Shown here in pieces: positions 25,390-34,555 of a stretch of DNA of 64,000 nucleotides (position 1 is the first letter of the stretch; every line of letters begins with the position of its first letter). The translations under genes were made by a program, and so were the position numbers. The stretch comes from Pacificispira sp965223125 (lineage in GTDB: Bacteria; Pseudomonadota; Alphaproteobacteria; UBA8366; Aestuariispiraceae), in contig OZ244984.1 in assembly GCA_965223125.1 (NCBI GenBank), positions 2,480,001 through 2,544,000 of the forward strand, in the 5' to 3' direction. The notes under the pieces were generated by a model. The model was not told where the DNA came from and searched no databases. It saw nothing but the letters and a program-made list of their open reading frames with translations.

Positions 25390-26109
25390 CTAATTACTCT
25401 CATATGCCCGCATGAAACTCATCGCCTGATTCAGCTGCGCCATGCGGGCGGTATCGCCGGTGTCGCTGTCAGGGTGGTGAATCGTAGCCAGCAGCCTGAA
25501 CCGCACCTTGATGGCCGCTGCACCGGGGCGTGAACCAGGTGGAAAGCCGAGCACGAACAGCGCCTCATCCTTCGTGCGGACGGCATTTGAAAGCCGTTCT
25601 CCGGCCAGGATGCGCACAGTGTTACGAAGCCGTTCAATTTCAGCGCGGGCCTTGGCGTCACTTTCCGCGCGGGGGGGCAGACCGGCGGGTTCCAGGGTCA
25701 GGCGCAGCCTGCGTTCCTCCAGGCTGAGTGCCAGCCCCAATGCCTTGCGCAGCAGGATGGGGTCATAGCCTGCGGGCAGGCGCACCTGCAGGCGCGGCTT
25801 GCGTCGCCAGGGCTTGCCTTTGTCAGGACCGGATTGTAGCGAGACCTGTTCGCGGTCATCGGGTTCGGGGTCGCCGGGGTCAGGGGCGGCGGCGATCATT
25901 GCCTGTGGCAGCATCAGGATGACGGAGCGGGCCAGATCGGCGGCGTTGACCTCACGCGCTTCGGCCAGGGCCAGCACGCGGCGCCTGAAATCGCTGGCAC
26001 AGGGGATTGTATACGATCGCTTGTGTCCAGGATCGGTCCGGTCGTCCGATTCCCGGTTGGCATCGGGGCCAGAATCGGGATCGGTATCGGGGTCAACTAT
26101 GCGGCTCAT
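25390..26109 (-). CDS. J-domain-containing protein
   Basis: A 239-aa protein. The first 30 residues are Asp/Pro-rich and probably disordered. Residues about 160-239 form a degenerate J domain: ALFVLGFPPGSRPGAAAIKVRFRLLATIHHPDSDTGD, with the HPD tripeptide that activates Hsp70 (DnaK), followed by the last helix AQLNQAMSFMRAYE. The middle (about 40-150) resembles a DNA- or protein-binding region but has no named domain. It lies upstream of the pheA gene on the same strand and is divergent from glutaredoxin. Probably a DnaK co-chaperone with a specific client. Confidence 0.75.
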   Translation of the reverse strand: MSRIVDPDTDPDSGPDANRESDDRTDPGHKRSYTIPCASDFRRRVLALAEAREVNAADLARSVILMLPQAMIAAAPDPGDPEPDDREQVSLQSGPDKGKPWRRKPRLQVRLPAGYDPILLRKALGLALSLEERRLRLTLEPAGLPPRAESDAKARAEIERLRNTVRILAGERLSNAVRTKDEALFVLGFPPGSRPGAAAIKVRFRLLATIHHPDSDTGDTARMAQLNQAMSFMRAYESN

Positions 26110-26244
26110 GTAAATTCACTAGCCTGAAACGGCCCTGACAGGCAACGTCCCCTGCATGGTGTCTGCCGGATGCAGCCTCTCGACATCCGGCTTCATAACT
26201 GCAACATAATAGGCACTGTTTCCACTGAAAGGGACCGTTTCCAT

Positions 26245-26502
26245 ATGGCCGTTGTCGAAATCTACACCCGCCCGATGTGCGGGTTCTGCTATCGCGCGAA
26301 GAAGCTGCTGGACAGCAAAGGTGTCAGCTATGCTGAATACGACATATGGGCGGAGGACGGGCGCAAGGCCGAACTGGAGAAGCGCGCGCCGGGTACGTCC
26401 ACGGTTCCCCAGATTTTTATCGATGACCAGTTGGTTGGTGGCTGCGACGACCTGATGGCGGCGGATGGTAATGGCAGCCTGGACAAAATGCTGAACGGCT
26501 GA
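26245..26502 (+). CDS. grxC: Glutaredoxin 3
   Basis: An 85-aa glutaredoxin with the active site MCGFCYRAKKLL (a CGFC variant of the usual CPYC), TVPQIFIDDQLVGGCDDL (cis-Pro and GG glutathione-binding motif). The start at 26245 gives the canonical length; an earlier in-frame start at 26170 would add 25 unlikely residues. It reduces disulfides with glutathione in the cytoplasm. It is followed after 22 bases by the nitrilase-family gene, an association often seen in alphaproteobacteria. Confidence 0.93.
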   Translation: MAVVEIYTRPMCGFCYRAKKLLDSKGVSYAEYDIWAEDGRKAELEKRAPGTSTVPQIFIDDQLVGGCDDLMAADGNGSLDKMLNG

Positions 26503-26524
26503 GCCGAAAGGGAAGGGTGAAGAG

Positions 26525-27382
26525 ATGCGCGATAGTCTGACAGTTGGCCTGGTCCAGATGACCTCCACCACATCGGTGGAACGGAATATCGAGATTTCCA
26601 GCCGATATATCCGGGACGCTGCGGAACAGGGCGCTGAACTGGTTGCTCTGCCCGAAGTCGTCAACATGATGCAGCGCGACCGCACCCAATCCTCCCGTAT
26701 CGCTGCAATCGAGGCACGGGATGCATCGCTGGCCGCCTATCGCGCTCTGGCACGGGAACTGGGTATCTGGCTGCATGTCGGGTCGCTGGCGATCATGCTG
26801 GAGGATGATCCGCGCTTTGCCAATCGCGGCTATCTGATCGATCCGCAGGGAGAGATCCAGGGCAAGTACGACAAGATCCACATGTTCGACGTCGATCTGG
26901 CGAATGGGGAGAGCTATCGCGAGAGCAGCGGGTTCCGCCCCGGCGAGCGCGCGGTTGTGGTAGAGACACCCTGGGGCGGCTATGGCATGGCGGTATGCTA
27001 TGACGTGCGCTTCCCGCATCTGTTTCGCGATCTGGCCAAGGCGGGTGCGCGCATCCTGGCAGTCCCGGCGGCCTTTACCCGCACGACGGGTCAGGCGCAT
27101 TGGCACACATTGCTGCGCGCCCGGGCGATAGAGAACGGGTGCTTTGTCATCGCCCCCGCGCAATGCGGCGACCATGAAGATGGACGCAAGACCTTCGGTC
27201 ATGCCTTGGCAATAGATCCCTGGGGCGAGATCCTGGCCGATGGAGGCACCGAACCGGGTATCGTCGTCACCACGCTTGATCTGAAACGGGTGGCAGAGGT
27301 GCGCGGTATGGTGCCGTCGCTGGATAATGACCGGCCTTATGCGAAGCCGGTTATCGGAGTTCTGGAAGAAGCGGCGGAATAG
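26525..27382 (+). CDS. Carbon-nitrogen hydrolase (Nit2-like, probable deaminated-glutathione amidase)
   Basis: A 285-aa nitrilase-superfamily amidase with the Glu-Lys-Cys triad visible: Glu in LVALPEVVNMM, Lys in KYDKIHMFDVDL, Cys in MAVCYDVRFPHLFRDL. YDKIHMFDVDL is characteristic of the Nit1/Nit2 branch, which repairs deaminated glutathione or hydrolyses omega-amidodicarboxylates. Position directly after glutaredoxin supports a glutathione-related role. GGGAAGGG precedes the ATG. Confidence 0.88.
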   Translation: MRDSLTVGLVQMTSTTSVERNIEISSRYIRDAAEQGAELVALPEVVNMMQRDRTQSSRIAAIEARDASLAAYRALARELGIWLHVGSLAIMLEDDPRFANRGYLIDPQGEIQGKYDKIHMFDVDLANGESYRESSGFRPGERAVVVETPWGGYGMAVCYDVRFPHLFRDLAKAGARILAVPAAFTRTTGQAHWHTLLRARAIENGCFVIAPAQCGDHEDGRKTFGHALAIDPWGEILADGGTEPGIVVTTLDLKRVAEVRGMVPSLDNDRPYAKPVIGVLEEAAE

Positions 27383-27394
27383 ATCGAACGAGCG

Positions 27395-28321
27395 CTATCC
27401 GTTGAAGATGACGGTGCCGGTCCCGGTGACGTCATAGCCGCCCAGCTTGTTTGCCTGTGCCTGAAAAGACGGGGCGCGGGTCACCGCCAGCACGGCCTGG
27501 AACGGGGCTTCGAAATAGTCGCGGCGGTCGATGGCGATGTCGTAGCGTTCTTCCGCCAGGGGAATGAAATCCAGATCAAAGCGCCGGGCGACGGCGGCAA
27601 TGCCGAAGGCGCAGTCGGCCTCTCCATCAGCGACGGCGGTGGCAGCCTCGGTCTCGCTTCGGGCGATCTGGCTGTCGAATGCGATCTGGCCCGGTTTCAT
27701 CCCGGCCTGCGTGATCAACAGGTCAAGCAGGACCCGGCTGCCTGCCTCGGGCTGGCGCGGGCGCAATGTGGCGCGGCTGCGGGCAAGGTCTGCCAGTGTT
27801 TCAATACCTTTTGGATTTCCCTTTGGCAGGATCAGCCCCTGGCGGCGGCGCGCCCATTCCAGCAGGACGATCCGGGCCGTCCTTCCGCCTGCTCCATCTT
27901 CCCCCTGACCGGAACCGTAGAAAAGATGGCGATTGGCCGATCCGCCCAGCGGGTCGGGGGCGCTGCCATCCGGCACATGAAGGCCGCAGAACAGGGCTTC
28001 CCCGTCCAGGAACCGGCGCAGTCCGTTCAGGCTGCCATCGAACAGGGTCGCCAACCCGGCATCGGCCTGCCGCAAAGCCCAGTCCAGCAGGGGATCATGA
28101 CTACCGACCACAATGGGCGGGCGCGGGTCAATGCGCTCCAGCGCGCCACCCGACGTTTCCGACGCGATCCAGAGGTCGATCAGCGGCTTGGGGAACAACA
28201 GCTTGCCAGTCACCCGCGTACAGGGGATCTGGTTTGACGCGACGAGGTCATAGACCTTGCGCTCCCTGATCCGCAGATAGGCCGCAATTTCGCCTGTTGT
28301 CATCAAATGCTGGTTCGACAT
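27395..28321 (-). CDS. Regulator with excisionase-type HTH and PBP-like domain
   Basis: A 308-aa protein. Residues about 5-60 are a MerR/excisionase-type helix-turn-helix (MTTGEIAAYLRIRERKVYDLV). From about 75 onwards it matches the PBP-like (PF12727, molybdate-binding-type) domain: LPKGNPKGIETLADLAR, RPRQPEAGSRVLLDLLITQAG, ATAVADGEADCAFGIAAVAR. Such regulators sense a small oxyanion or metabolite. Start at 28321; the longer reading to 28525 would cover the divergent gene. It is divergent from the DUF4444/DUF6352/DUF6494 genes across 91 bases, suggesting it controls them. Confidence 0.82.
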   Translation of the reverse strand: MSNQHLMTTGEIAAYLRIRERKVYDLVASNQIPCTRVTGKLLFPKPLIDLWIASETSGGALERIDPRPPIVVGSHDPLLDWALRQADAGLATLFDGSLNGLRRFLDGEALFCGLHVPDGSAPDPLGGSANRHLFYGSGQGEDGAGGRTARIVLLEWARRRQGLILPKGNPKGIETLADLARSRATLRPRQPEAGSRVLLDLLITQAGMKPGQIAFDSQIARSETEAATAVADGEADCAFGIAAVARRFDLDFIPLAEERYDIAIDRRDYFEAPFQAVLAVTRAPSFQAQANKLGGYDVTGTGTVIFNG

Positions 28322-28412
28322 CTGGAAAGGTCCGCCGCAATACCGTAAAGCTATATCCGCACAATGCCCTGAAGCGCTAGCCCCGAACACCAGAAAGACG
28401 TTATCAGTCACC

Positions 28413-29150
28413 ATGTCGGAACTCAAACTGCCACCACTATTCACACCGATGGGCTTCATCGCGGAAGCAAACCTGCCTGGCGAAGCGCTGTATCGCGCCA
28501 CCCGCAAGCGGATGGACCCCGGCACGGTCTGTTATTCCGAGCGTCTGGATCGACTGGATGCGATCATCATGCTCGCCCCGGAAACGCCGCTGCGGCAGGC
28601 GGTTCAGGTCGTCTACCCGTTGATGCTGGCTGCCAATGATGCCCTGGGTGCGGTGATGCCGCCCGGTGTTGCGGTGCATATGGGCTGGCCGGACCGGCTG
28701 TTCGTCAATGGCGCACTGGTTGGCGGTATTGGCCTGTTTACCCAGCAGGATGATCTGGATGCGGTGCCGGACTGGATGCTGGCCCGGATTTCGGTGAATA
28801 TAATGGGCGATCCGCAGAATCCCTTTCCGGGCGAGGTACGGGATCGCACCTCCCTCTATGACGAGGGGGGCGGCAATGCCTCCGCGCTCGTCCTGCTGGA
28901 GAGTTTCTGTCGCTATTTTCTGAACTGGCTCGATACCTGGCAGCGTGGCGGTGTTCCTGCCCTGAAACAGAACTGGCTGGAACGGGCTGCCGGGCGCACG
29001 GAGGATGCGAATTTTCCGAATGACGGAACGCTGGTGCGCGGTCGGGTCGGAGATGTTGTGGAATCCGGTGATCTCATCGTGCAAAGCGAAGGGCGGGAGC
29101 AGACATTAATTCTTACCGGTCTGCTCGCCGGTCCCAGCTGGGAGTTGTAG
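28413..29150 (+). CDS. Biotin/lipoate-protein-ligase-like protein with DUF4444
   Basis: A 245-aa protein: the N-terminal two thirds resemble the BPL/LplA/LipB ligase fold (PLMLAANDALGAVMPPGVAVHMGWPD, FVNGALVGGIGL) and the last 45 residues resemble DUF4444 (GTLVRGRVGDVVESGDLIVQ, TLILTGLL). The family is reported mainly in alphaproteobacteria and its substrate is unknown. It starts a rightward set with DUF6352 and DUF6494 proteins, 5 bases before the next start, opposite an HTH-PBP regulator. Confidence 0.75.
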   Translation: MSELKLPPLFTPMGFIAEANLPGEALYRATRKRMDPGTVCYSERLDRLDAIIMLAPETPLRQAVQVVYPLMLAANDALGAVMPPGVAVHMGWPDRLFVNGALVGGIGLFTQQDDLDAVPDWMLARISVNIMGDPQNPFPGEVRDRTSLYDEGGGNASALVLLESFCRYFLNWLDTWQRGGVPALKQNWLERAAGRTEDANFPNDGTLVRGRVGDVVESGDLIVQSEGREQTLILTGLLAGPSWEL

Positions 29151-29155
29151 GAACC

Positions 29156-30178
29156 ATGGCGGCCCGCACTGATTTCTGGATTACATCCGGCTATCACCTG
29201 ACCCCACCCGATGCGGAAGGGCGGCTGCCGATCACTGATGCCTTGCTGCGTGCCTATCTGCATCGCCCGGAACTGGCACCGGTCGAAGAATCCTGCCCGG
29301 CGGAACGCGCCCTGCATGCCGCGCTGATGGATGATCCCCGCCAGGCCGTCGCGGACGCACGGCTGGATGCCTTCCAGGATCAGGATGCGCGGTACAATTT
29401 TGATGTCTTCCTGAATTTCCGGACCCTGCTGGTGGATGCGGGAACGCTGGAAGCGGCCTATCATCGACTGGTGAAGGGCGTGCCGTTTCCGGTGCCGGGC
29501 TTGTTCATGGATCAACTGGTCCATGCGATCCTGCGCCATATCCTGGACGATGCGCAGAACCCGCTGCAGGCACGGGCGGCGGAACTGTTTTTCCGCAGCC
29601 AGAAGGTCACGGTCCAGGACGGACAGATCATGCTGGCCGATGAGGAGACCGTTGACCGGTATGCGACAACCGGCGGTTTTGGCGATCTGGGCCGGTTGCT
29701 GGTGGAAAGCAACACCGCCATGCCGCAGGTCGATCTTGACGTGCTGACGGAGGAGACGGGAGGGCATTACTGGCCCCGCTCCGACCGCTTCGACATGGTC
29801 CTCAACCTGACATTCGCGCATCCCGGACTGGACGCGCTGTGCCGCGTGATGGAAAAATGGATTGGCTATTTCCTGAAGATTGAATGCCGTGTCCACCCTG
29901 TGCAGTCGATCCGGGACGAGAAATGGGTCTGGCATACCGGTCTGGACACGGAGTCGTCCGATCTGTTGAATAAGCTCTATCGTGGCGAGGAGCCGGATGA
30001 GGCGCATCTGTCTCGTCTGCTCTCCCTGTTCCGGTTGGAAATCAAGGATCAGGCGGCGGTGCTGGAGCGGGTGCAGGGCCGCCCGATCTATCTGGGCCTG
30101 GCGATGGATGCGAAGAACGGATTGAAAATGAAGCCGCAGAACCTGCTGGTGAATCTGCCGCTCAACGAAATTGGCTGA
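29156..30178 (+). CDS. DUF6352-like protein
   Basis: A 340-aa soluble protein beginning DFWITSGYHLTPPDAEGRL and containing YNFDVFLNFRTLLVDAGTLE, GLFMDQLVHAILRHIL, and ENTAMPQVDLDVL-like sequence around residue 190. This matches what I recall of DUF6352, which has no assigned function. It is tightly packed after the DUF4444 gene and before the DUF6494 gene, so the three are likely one operon. Confidence 0.65.
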   Translation: MAARTDFWITSGYHLTPPDAEGRLPITDALLRAYLHRPELAPVEESCPAERALHAALMDDPRQAVADARLDAFQDQDARYNFDVFLNFRTLLVDAGTLEAAYHRLVKGVPFPVPGLFMDQLVHAILRHILDDAQNPLQARAAELFFRSQKVTVQDGQIMLADEETVDRYATTGGFGDLGRLLVESNTAMPQVDLDVLTEETGGHYWPRSDRFDMVLNLTFAHPGLDALCRVMEKWIGYFLKIECRVHPVQSIRDEKWVWHTGLDTESSDLLNKLYRGEEPDEAHLSRLLSLFRLEIKDQAAVLERVQGRPIYLGLAMDAKNGLKMKPQNLLVNLPLNEIG

Positions 30179-30201
30179 TCCGCAACACGAAGGACACACT
30201 G

Positions 30202-30402
30202 ATGAACGAAGAAGCCCTGAACATGTCGATCCGCAAATTCCTGAAGACGGTCGGCGTCACCTCCCAGCGGGAGATTGAATCCGCGATCCGTGCGGCGGAG
30301 GAGGCGGGCACTCTCACATCGCCGCTGAAGGCGAAGGTCGTGCTGACCGTTGAGGGGATCGACCTTGGCGTCACCATCGACGGTAAGATCGAAACTGCCT
30401 GA
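30202..30402 (+). CDS. DUF6494-like small protein
   Basis: A 66-aa protein, MNEEALNMSIRKFLKTVGVT and so on, ending in a short strand-forming KVVLTVEGIDLGVTIDGKI. It resembles DUF6494 proteins, which are small, well conserved in alphaproteobacteria and of unknown role. Located 23 bases after the DUF6352 gene with AAGGA upstream. Confidence 0.75.
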   Translation: MNEEALNMSIRKFLKTVGVTSQREIESAIRAAEEAGTLTSPLKAKVVLTVEGIDLGVTIDGKIETA

Positions 30403-30424
30403 CCGGCTTCACGGAGCATCCTCC

Positions 30425-30676
30425 ATGCTGGGTCGCATCTTCGCCGTCCTCGTCATGATCGCCAGCGCGGGAACCCTCGCCTGGCATCATCGCGCCGATC
30501 TTCTCCCGGCACCGCCCGTCCCGGAAGACCCGGCAGAAGCCGCCTACCGGGCCTGCATTGCCGAACGAGCCAATGGGATCGAAACGATGCAGAAAGACGG
30601 CACGATCAACACCGATCAGGCCACCCTGTTCCTGTCCCGCGCCGAAGCACTGTGCCGGAGCCAGAGCGGGGGGTAA
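30425..30676 (+). CDS. Small membrane-anchored or secreted protein, unknown
   Basis: An 83-aa protein with an N-terminal hydrophobic helix (MLGRIFAVLVMIASAGTLAW), a Pro-rich linker (PAPPVPEDPAEA) and a helical tail with two Cys (YRACIAERANGI and AEALCRSQ) that could form a disulfide in the periplasm. The start at 30425 is the first that places the hydrophobic segment at the N-terminus. It follows the DUF6494 gene after 22 bases and may belong to the same operon. No family recognised. Confidence 0.6.
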   Translation: MLGRIFAVLVMIASAGTLAWHHRADLLPAPPVPEDPAEAAYRACIAERANGIETMQKDGTINTDQATLFLSRAEALCRSQSGG

Positions 30677-31069
30677 GCTGACCGTGATTTCCGAATTATG
30701 CCTGAGCTTTCCTGAATGCTCGATTTTGTCTGCTCGATCATTTTCTGCCTAAAGAATAATGAATAATCACCTACCCATGATTTATTTTGATATGTCAAAT
30801 ATCAGTTGATTTGTATCAATTTTCAATTCTGGAAATAGAGTTATTACAATTCAAGGTGATTTCGGGATACGCACGCCTTCTTGCTTATCTGTCGTTCCAG
30901 GGAAAATACCAGGACAAGCTGATGAGTGGCCTCTGGGCTGAACCAGTGCATCTGGATACCCGATACCGTGCATACCCTGATGATGCCGAACTTTCGTTTG
31001 AGAGGCAGAGTCTGGTTTTAGTTGCGTATCCGGGTGAGCAGTATTCAGGTCGTAGCTGGGATTCTTCGG
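30677..31069. other. AT-rich intergenic stretch before the histidine kinase gene
   Basis: 393 bases without a convincing gene. The left part (about 30690-30880) is visibly AT-rich against the rest of the window, with runs such as TTTATTTTGATATGTC. A short reading at 30787-31092 lacks recognisable features. Likely a promoter and leader region, possibly of foreign origin. No hairpin plus T-run was found. Confidence 0.4.
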
Positions 31070-32233
31070 ATGAACGTGCAGAAAAGCCTTGAATTGACAA
31101 TTCTGAACCGCCTTGTTGATGCGGCGTCCGATGCTGTGATTGTCGTCGATGACCGTAATATGATCGTCTATGCCAACAGGGGTGTGGAATCCGTATTCGG
31201 ATGGTCGCCGAACAGTCTTCTGAATCAAACGCTGGATTGCCTGTTGCCTCCGGATGCGGCTGCACGGCATTGGAACTTTATGAAAGCCTTCGCGGGAAAC
31301 GGAACCGAATCCAGACAGATGGGGCGGCAGGCTGAAATCCGGGGATTGCGGAAAAGCGGCGAAGAGTTCCCCGCGGAAATTTCCATCGTTGCCGAAACTA
31401 TAGACGGGCATCTGGTCTTTGCCGCTATCGTGCGTGACATCACCGAGAGAAAGCGCGCACAGGAAGAATTGAGTCGCGCCCATGTGGCGGCGGTATCTGC
31501 CAATGATGCGAAGGACAGGTTCCTTGCGACAATGAGCCATGAGTTGCGCACGCCCTTGAATGCGATTATCGGATTCTCCGAGGTGATGAAGCAGCAGATA
31601 TTCGGGCCGCTTTCCGAGCGCTACAGTCAGTATGCGGCAGATATCTCGAAATCAGGCAGTTACCTCCTTGCTCATATCCAGGGTATTCTGGAAATCACGC
31701 GCTCTCACGGCGGTGAGATCGAATTGCATGAGGTATGCTTCGTCCTGCGGGCTTTGCTGGAGGATTGCATTCGGGAAGTCAGTATTGCCTCCTCCGATAT
31801 CACACGGGACATCCGGATCACGGATTGCGACGGCTCCATCCGCCTGCGGGCGGATCGGGTGAAATGTTATCAGATATTGACCAATATTCTGTGGAATGCG
31901 GTTAAATTCTCACGAAAGAGGTCACCGATCATTCTTTCCGCATCCGTGTCCGACACGGATGGTGCCCTGGTTATTGCCATCGAGGATCAGGGAATAGGCA
32001 TTCCCAAAGGGAAACTGGAGATGATCCGAAAGCCATTCGTGAAACTGGCAAATCCCAGTCACGCCACAAATCATAAGGATGGCATTGGACTGGGCCTGCA
32101 CATCGTCCAGACCCTGATGGAGGCTCATGGTGGTAGTCTGGATATCGACAGCGCCCCCGATCAGGGAACCAGAGTCAGCGTTACGTTTCCCGCCAGTCGG
32201 GTCTTCCGAACTGACAGCGTTGACGGGAACTGA
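31070..32233 (+). CDS. PAS-domain sensor histidine kinase (soluble)
   Basis: A 387-aa kinase without membrane segments. PAS domain at about residues 15-125 (AASDAVIVVDDRNMIVYANR, FGWSP, VRDITERKRAQEELSRA), dimerisation/phosphoacceptor helix with FLATMSHELRTPLNAIIGFSE, then the ATPase domain: N box ILTNILWNAVKFS, G1 EDQGIGIP and G2 GIGLGLHIVQTLMEAHGG. It probably senses a cytoplasmic signal such as redox or a ligand. No response regulator is adjacent, so it is an orphan kinase here. An in-frame start at 31022 exists. Confidence 0.87.
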   Translation: MNVQKSLELTILNRLVDAASDAVIVVDDRNMIVYANRGVESVFGWSPNSLLNQTLDCLLPPDAAARHWNFMKAFAGNGTESRQMGRQAEIRGLRKSGEEFPAEISIVAETIDGHLVFAAIVRDITERKRAQEELSRAHVAAVSANDAKDRFLATMSHELRTPLNAIIGFSEVMKQQIFGPLSERYSQYAADISKSGSYLLAHIQGILEITRSHGGEIELHEVCFVLRALLEDCIREVSIASSDITRDIRITDCDGSIRLRADRVKCYQILTNILWNAVKFSRKRSPIILSASVSDTDGALVIAIEDQGIGIPKGKLEMIRKPFVKLANPSHATNHKDGIGLGLHIVQTLMEAHGGSLDIDSAPDQGTRVSVTFPASRVFRTDSVDGN

Positions 32234-32237
32234 CGGC

Positions 32238-34403
32238 CTATTCCGCCGCTTCGCTCTTCGCCACCGCTTCCTCGATGAGGCCCAGGATTTCGCCCGCTGC
32301 CGCCGGGATGTTCGTGCCGGGGCCATAGATCGCGGCGACGCCTGCGTTCAAAAGGAAGTCGTAGTCCTGAGGCGGGATGACGCCGCCGCAGACGATCAGG
32401 ATATCGTCGGCCCCCTGATCCTTCAGCGACTGAATCATCTGTGGCACCAGGGTCTTGTGCCCCGCCGCCTGGGAAGAGACGCCGACGACATGAACATCTG
32501 CCTCGATGGCCTGATTGGCGGCCTCTTCCGGGGTCTGGAACAGCGGGCCGATATCAACATCGAAGCCGATATCGGCAAAGGCGGTGGCGATCACCTTGGC
32601 ACCGCGGTCGTGGCCATCCTGGCCCATCTTCACCACCAGCATGCGCGGGCGGCGACCCTGGCGGGCAACGAAGCCCTCGATATCCTGCTGTATCTTCATG
32701 AAACCCGCATCCCCCTCATAGGCCGATCCATAGACCCCGGTGATGGAACGGATGACGGCACGGTGCCGGGTGAAGGCCTTTTCCATCGCATCGGAGATTT
32801 CGCCCACCGTTGCCCGGGCGCGGGTCGCCTTCACGGCGAGGTCGAGCAGATTGCCCGTCCCGTTTCGCGCCGCCTCGGTCAGGGCCTCCAGCGCCGCCAT
32901 GCAGACCGTCGCATCCCGACTGGCGCGGATTTTCTTCAGCCGCGCGACCTGATTTTCCCGCACTTCGTCATTGTCGATATCCAGGATGTCGATGCGATCC
33001 TTATCGCCGGATTTGTATTTGTTGACGCCAACGATGGTTTCCTCGCCCCGGTCGATGCGGGCCTGTCGGGCGGCGGCGCTTTCCTCGATCTTCATCTTCG
33101 GCCAGCCGGTCTCGACCGCCTTGGTCATGCCGCCCATCGCCTCGACCTCGTCGATCAGCCGCCGCGCCTCGGCGATCATTTCCCCGGTCAGGCTCTCGAC
33201 ATAATAGGAGCCCGCCATCGGGTCGACGGTGCGGGTGATCTGGGTTTCCTCTTGCAGGATCAACTGCGTATTGCGGGCAATCCGGGCGGAGAAGTCGGTT
33301 GGCAGGCCGATAGCCTCGTCGAAGGCGTTGGTATGCAGCGACTGGGTGCCGCCCAGTACGGCGGCCATCGCCTCGACGGCGGTGCGCACGACGTTGTTGT
33401 AGGGGTCCTGTTCCGTCAGCGACCAGCCGGACGTCTGGCAATGGGTCCGTAGCATCAGCGACCGCGAGTCCTTGGGCTGGAAATGCGTCTGCATCAGATC
33501 GGCCCAGAGGAAGCGCGCGGCACGCAGTTTCGCGACCTCCATGAAGAAATTCATTCCGATGCAGAAGAAGAAGCTCAGCCGTGGCGCAAAGGCATCCACA
33601 TCCAGTCCCTTCGCCGCCGCCACCCGGACATATTCCAGCCCGTCGGCCAGCGTGAAGGCGAGTTCCTGGGTCAGCGTCGCCCCGGCTTCCTGCATGTGAT
33701 AGCCGGAGATCGAGATCGAGTTGAAGCGCGGCATATGCTGGGCGGTATATTCGATGATGTCGGCGACGATCCGCATCGACGGGTCCGGCGGATAGATATA
33801 GGTGTTCCGGACCATGAACTCCTTCAGGATATCATTCTGGATCGTACCCGACAGCTTGTCGGGTGATACGCCCTGTTCTTCCGCCGCGACGATGTATCCC
33901 GCCAGCACCGGCAACACCGCGCCGTTCATGGTCATGGAGACCGACATGTCCTCCAGCGGGATCTGGTCGAAGAGGATTTTCATGTCCTCGACGCTGTCAA
34001 TGGCGACTCCCGCCTTGCCGACATCGCCGACAACGCGCGGATGGTCGCTGTCATAGCCACGATGAGTCGCCAGGTCGAAGGCGACCGACAGGCCCTTCTG
34101 CCCGGCGGCAAGGTTGCGTCTGTAGAAGGCGTTGGAGGCTTCGGCGGTGGAGAATCCGGCATACTGGCGAACGGTCCAGGGCCGCCCGACATACATCGAT
34201 GCCTTCGGCCCGCGCGTGAAGGGTGCGAAACCCGGCATTCCGCCAAGATGCGGAAGCCCGGCCAGATCATCCCTGGTATAGAGCGGTTTGATGGCGATGC
34301 CCTCGGGCGACTGCCAGGCCGTGTCGGTGATCGTGCTGCCCTTGGACTCCTTGGAAAACAGGGCTTCCCATTCGGCCAGGGTTGCTTTCGAAAATTCCGC
34401 CAT
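32238..34403 (-). CDS. scpA: Methylmalonyl-CoA mutase
   Basis: A 721-aa B12-dependent mutase, full length for the large-subunit type. The N-terminal TIM barrel starts at about residue 50 (YVGRPWTVRQYAGFSTAEASN, MSVSMTMNGAVLPVLA, SISGYHMQEAGA). The C-terminal cobalamin domain (about 590-720) carries the base-off His in DGHDRGAKVIATAFADIG, then VGVSSQAAGHKTLV. It interconverts (R)-methylmalonyl-CoA and succinyl-CoA, ending propionyl-CoA catabolism. Start at 34403 with GGAGCGAAGCGCA upstream; the longer reading to 34670 is rejected. No small subunit or epimerase lies next to it. Confidence 0.95.
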   Translation of the reverse strand: MAEFSKATLAEWEALFSKESKGSTITDTAWQSPEGIAIKPLYTRDDLAGLPHLGGMPGFAPFTRGPKASMYVGRPWTVRQYAGFSTAEASNAFYRRNLAAGQKGLSVAFDLATHRGYDSDHPRVVGDVGKAGVAIDSVEDMKILFDQIPLEDMSVSMTMNGAVLPVLAGYIVAAEEQGVSPDKLSGTIQNDILKEFMVRNTYIYPPDPSMRIVADIIEYTAQHMPRFNSISISGYHMQEAGATLTQELAFTLADGLEYVRVAAAKGLDVDAFAPRLSFFFCIGMNFFMEVAKLRAARFLWADLMQTHFQPKDSRSLMLRTHCQTSGWSLTEQDPYNNVVRTAVEAMAAVLGGTQSLHTNAFDEAIGLPTDFSARIARNTQLILQEETQITRTVDPMAGSYYVESLTGEMIAEARRLIDEVEAMGGMTKAVETGWPKMKIEESAAARQARIDRGEETIVGVNKYKSGDKDRIDILDIDNDEVRENQVARLKKIRASRDATVCMAALEALTEAARNGTGNLLDLAVKATRARATVGEISDAMEKAFTRHRAVIRSITGVYGSAYEGDAGFMKIQQDIEGFVARQGRRPRMLVVKMGQDGHDRGAKVIATAFADIGFDVDIGPLFQTPEEAANQAIEADVHVVGVSSQAAGHKTLVPQMIQSLKDQGADDILIVCGGVIPPQDYDFLLNAGVAAIYGPGTNIPAAAGEILGLIEEAVAKSEAAE

Positions 34404-34555
34404 TGCGCTTCGCTCCTTGTCTTTGGCCCCGTTATACCGTGCCGGGGAAGGGTTCGTCCAATGCTTCAATCGTCGCGGGCGGGTGGCAGGCCGGTTGCCG
34501 ATTGGCGACGGGTCCGATAAAGACGCGGGCAGTGCTGACTCTTGGAGTATGGGCA

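Noticed and set aside
28913..30199. 428-codon reverse reading opposite DUF4444/DUF6352
   Set aside because: Covers two forward genes in part; no family resemblance.
30787..31092. 101-codon forward reading in the AT-rich gap
   Set aside because: No ribosome binding site, no family, and it overlaps the histidine kinase start; considered only as intergenic sequence.
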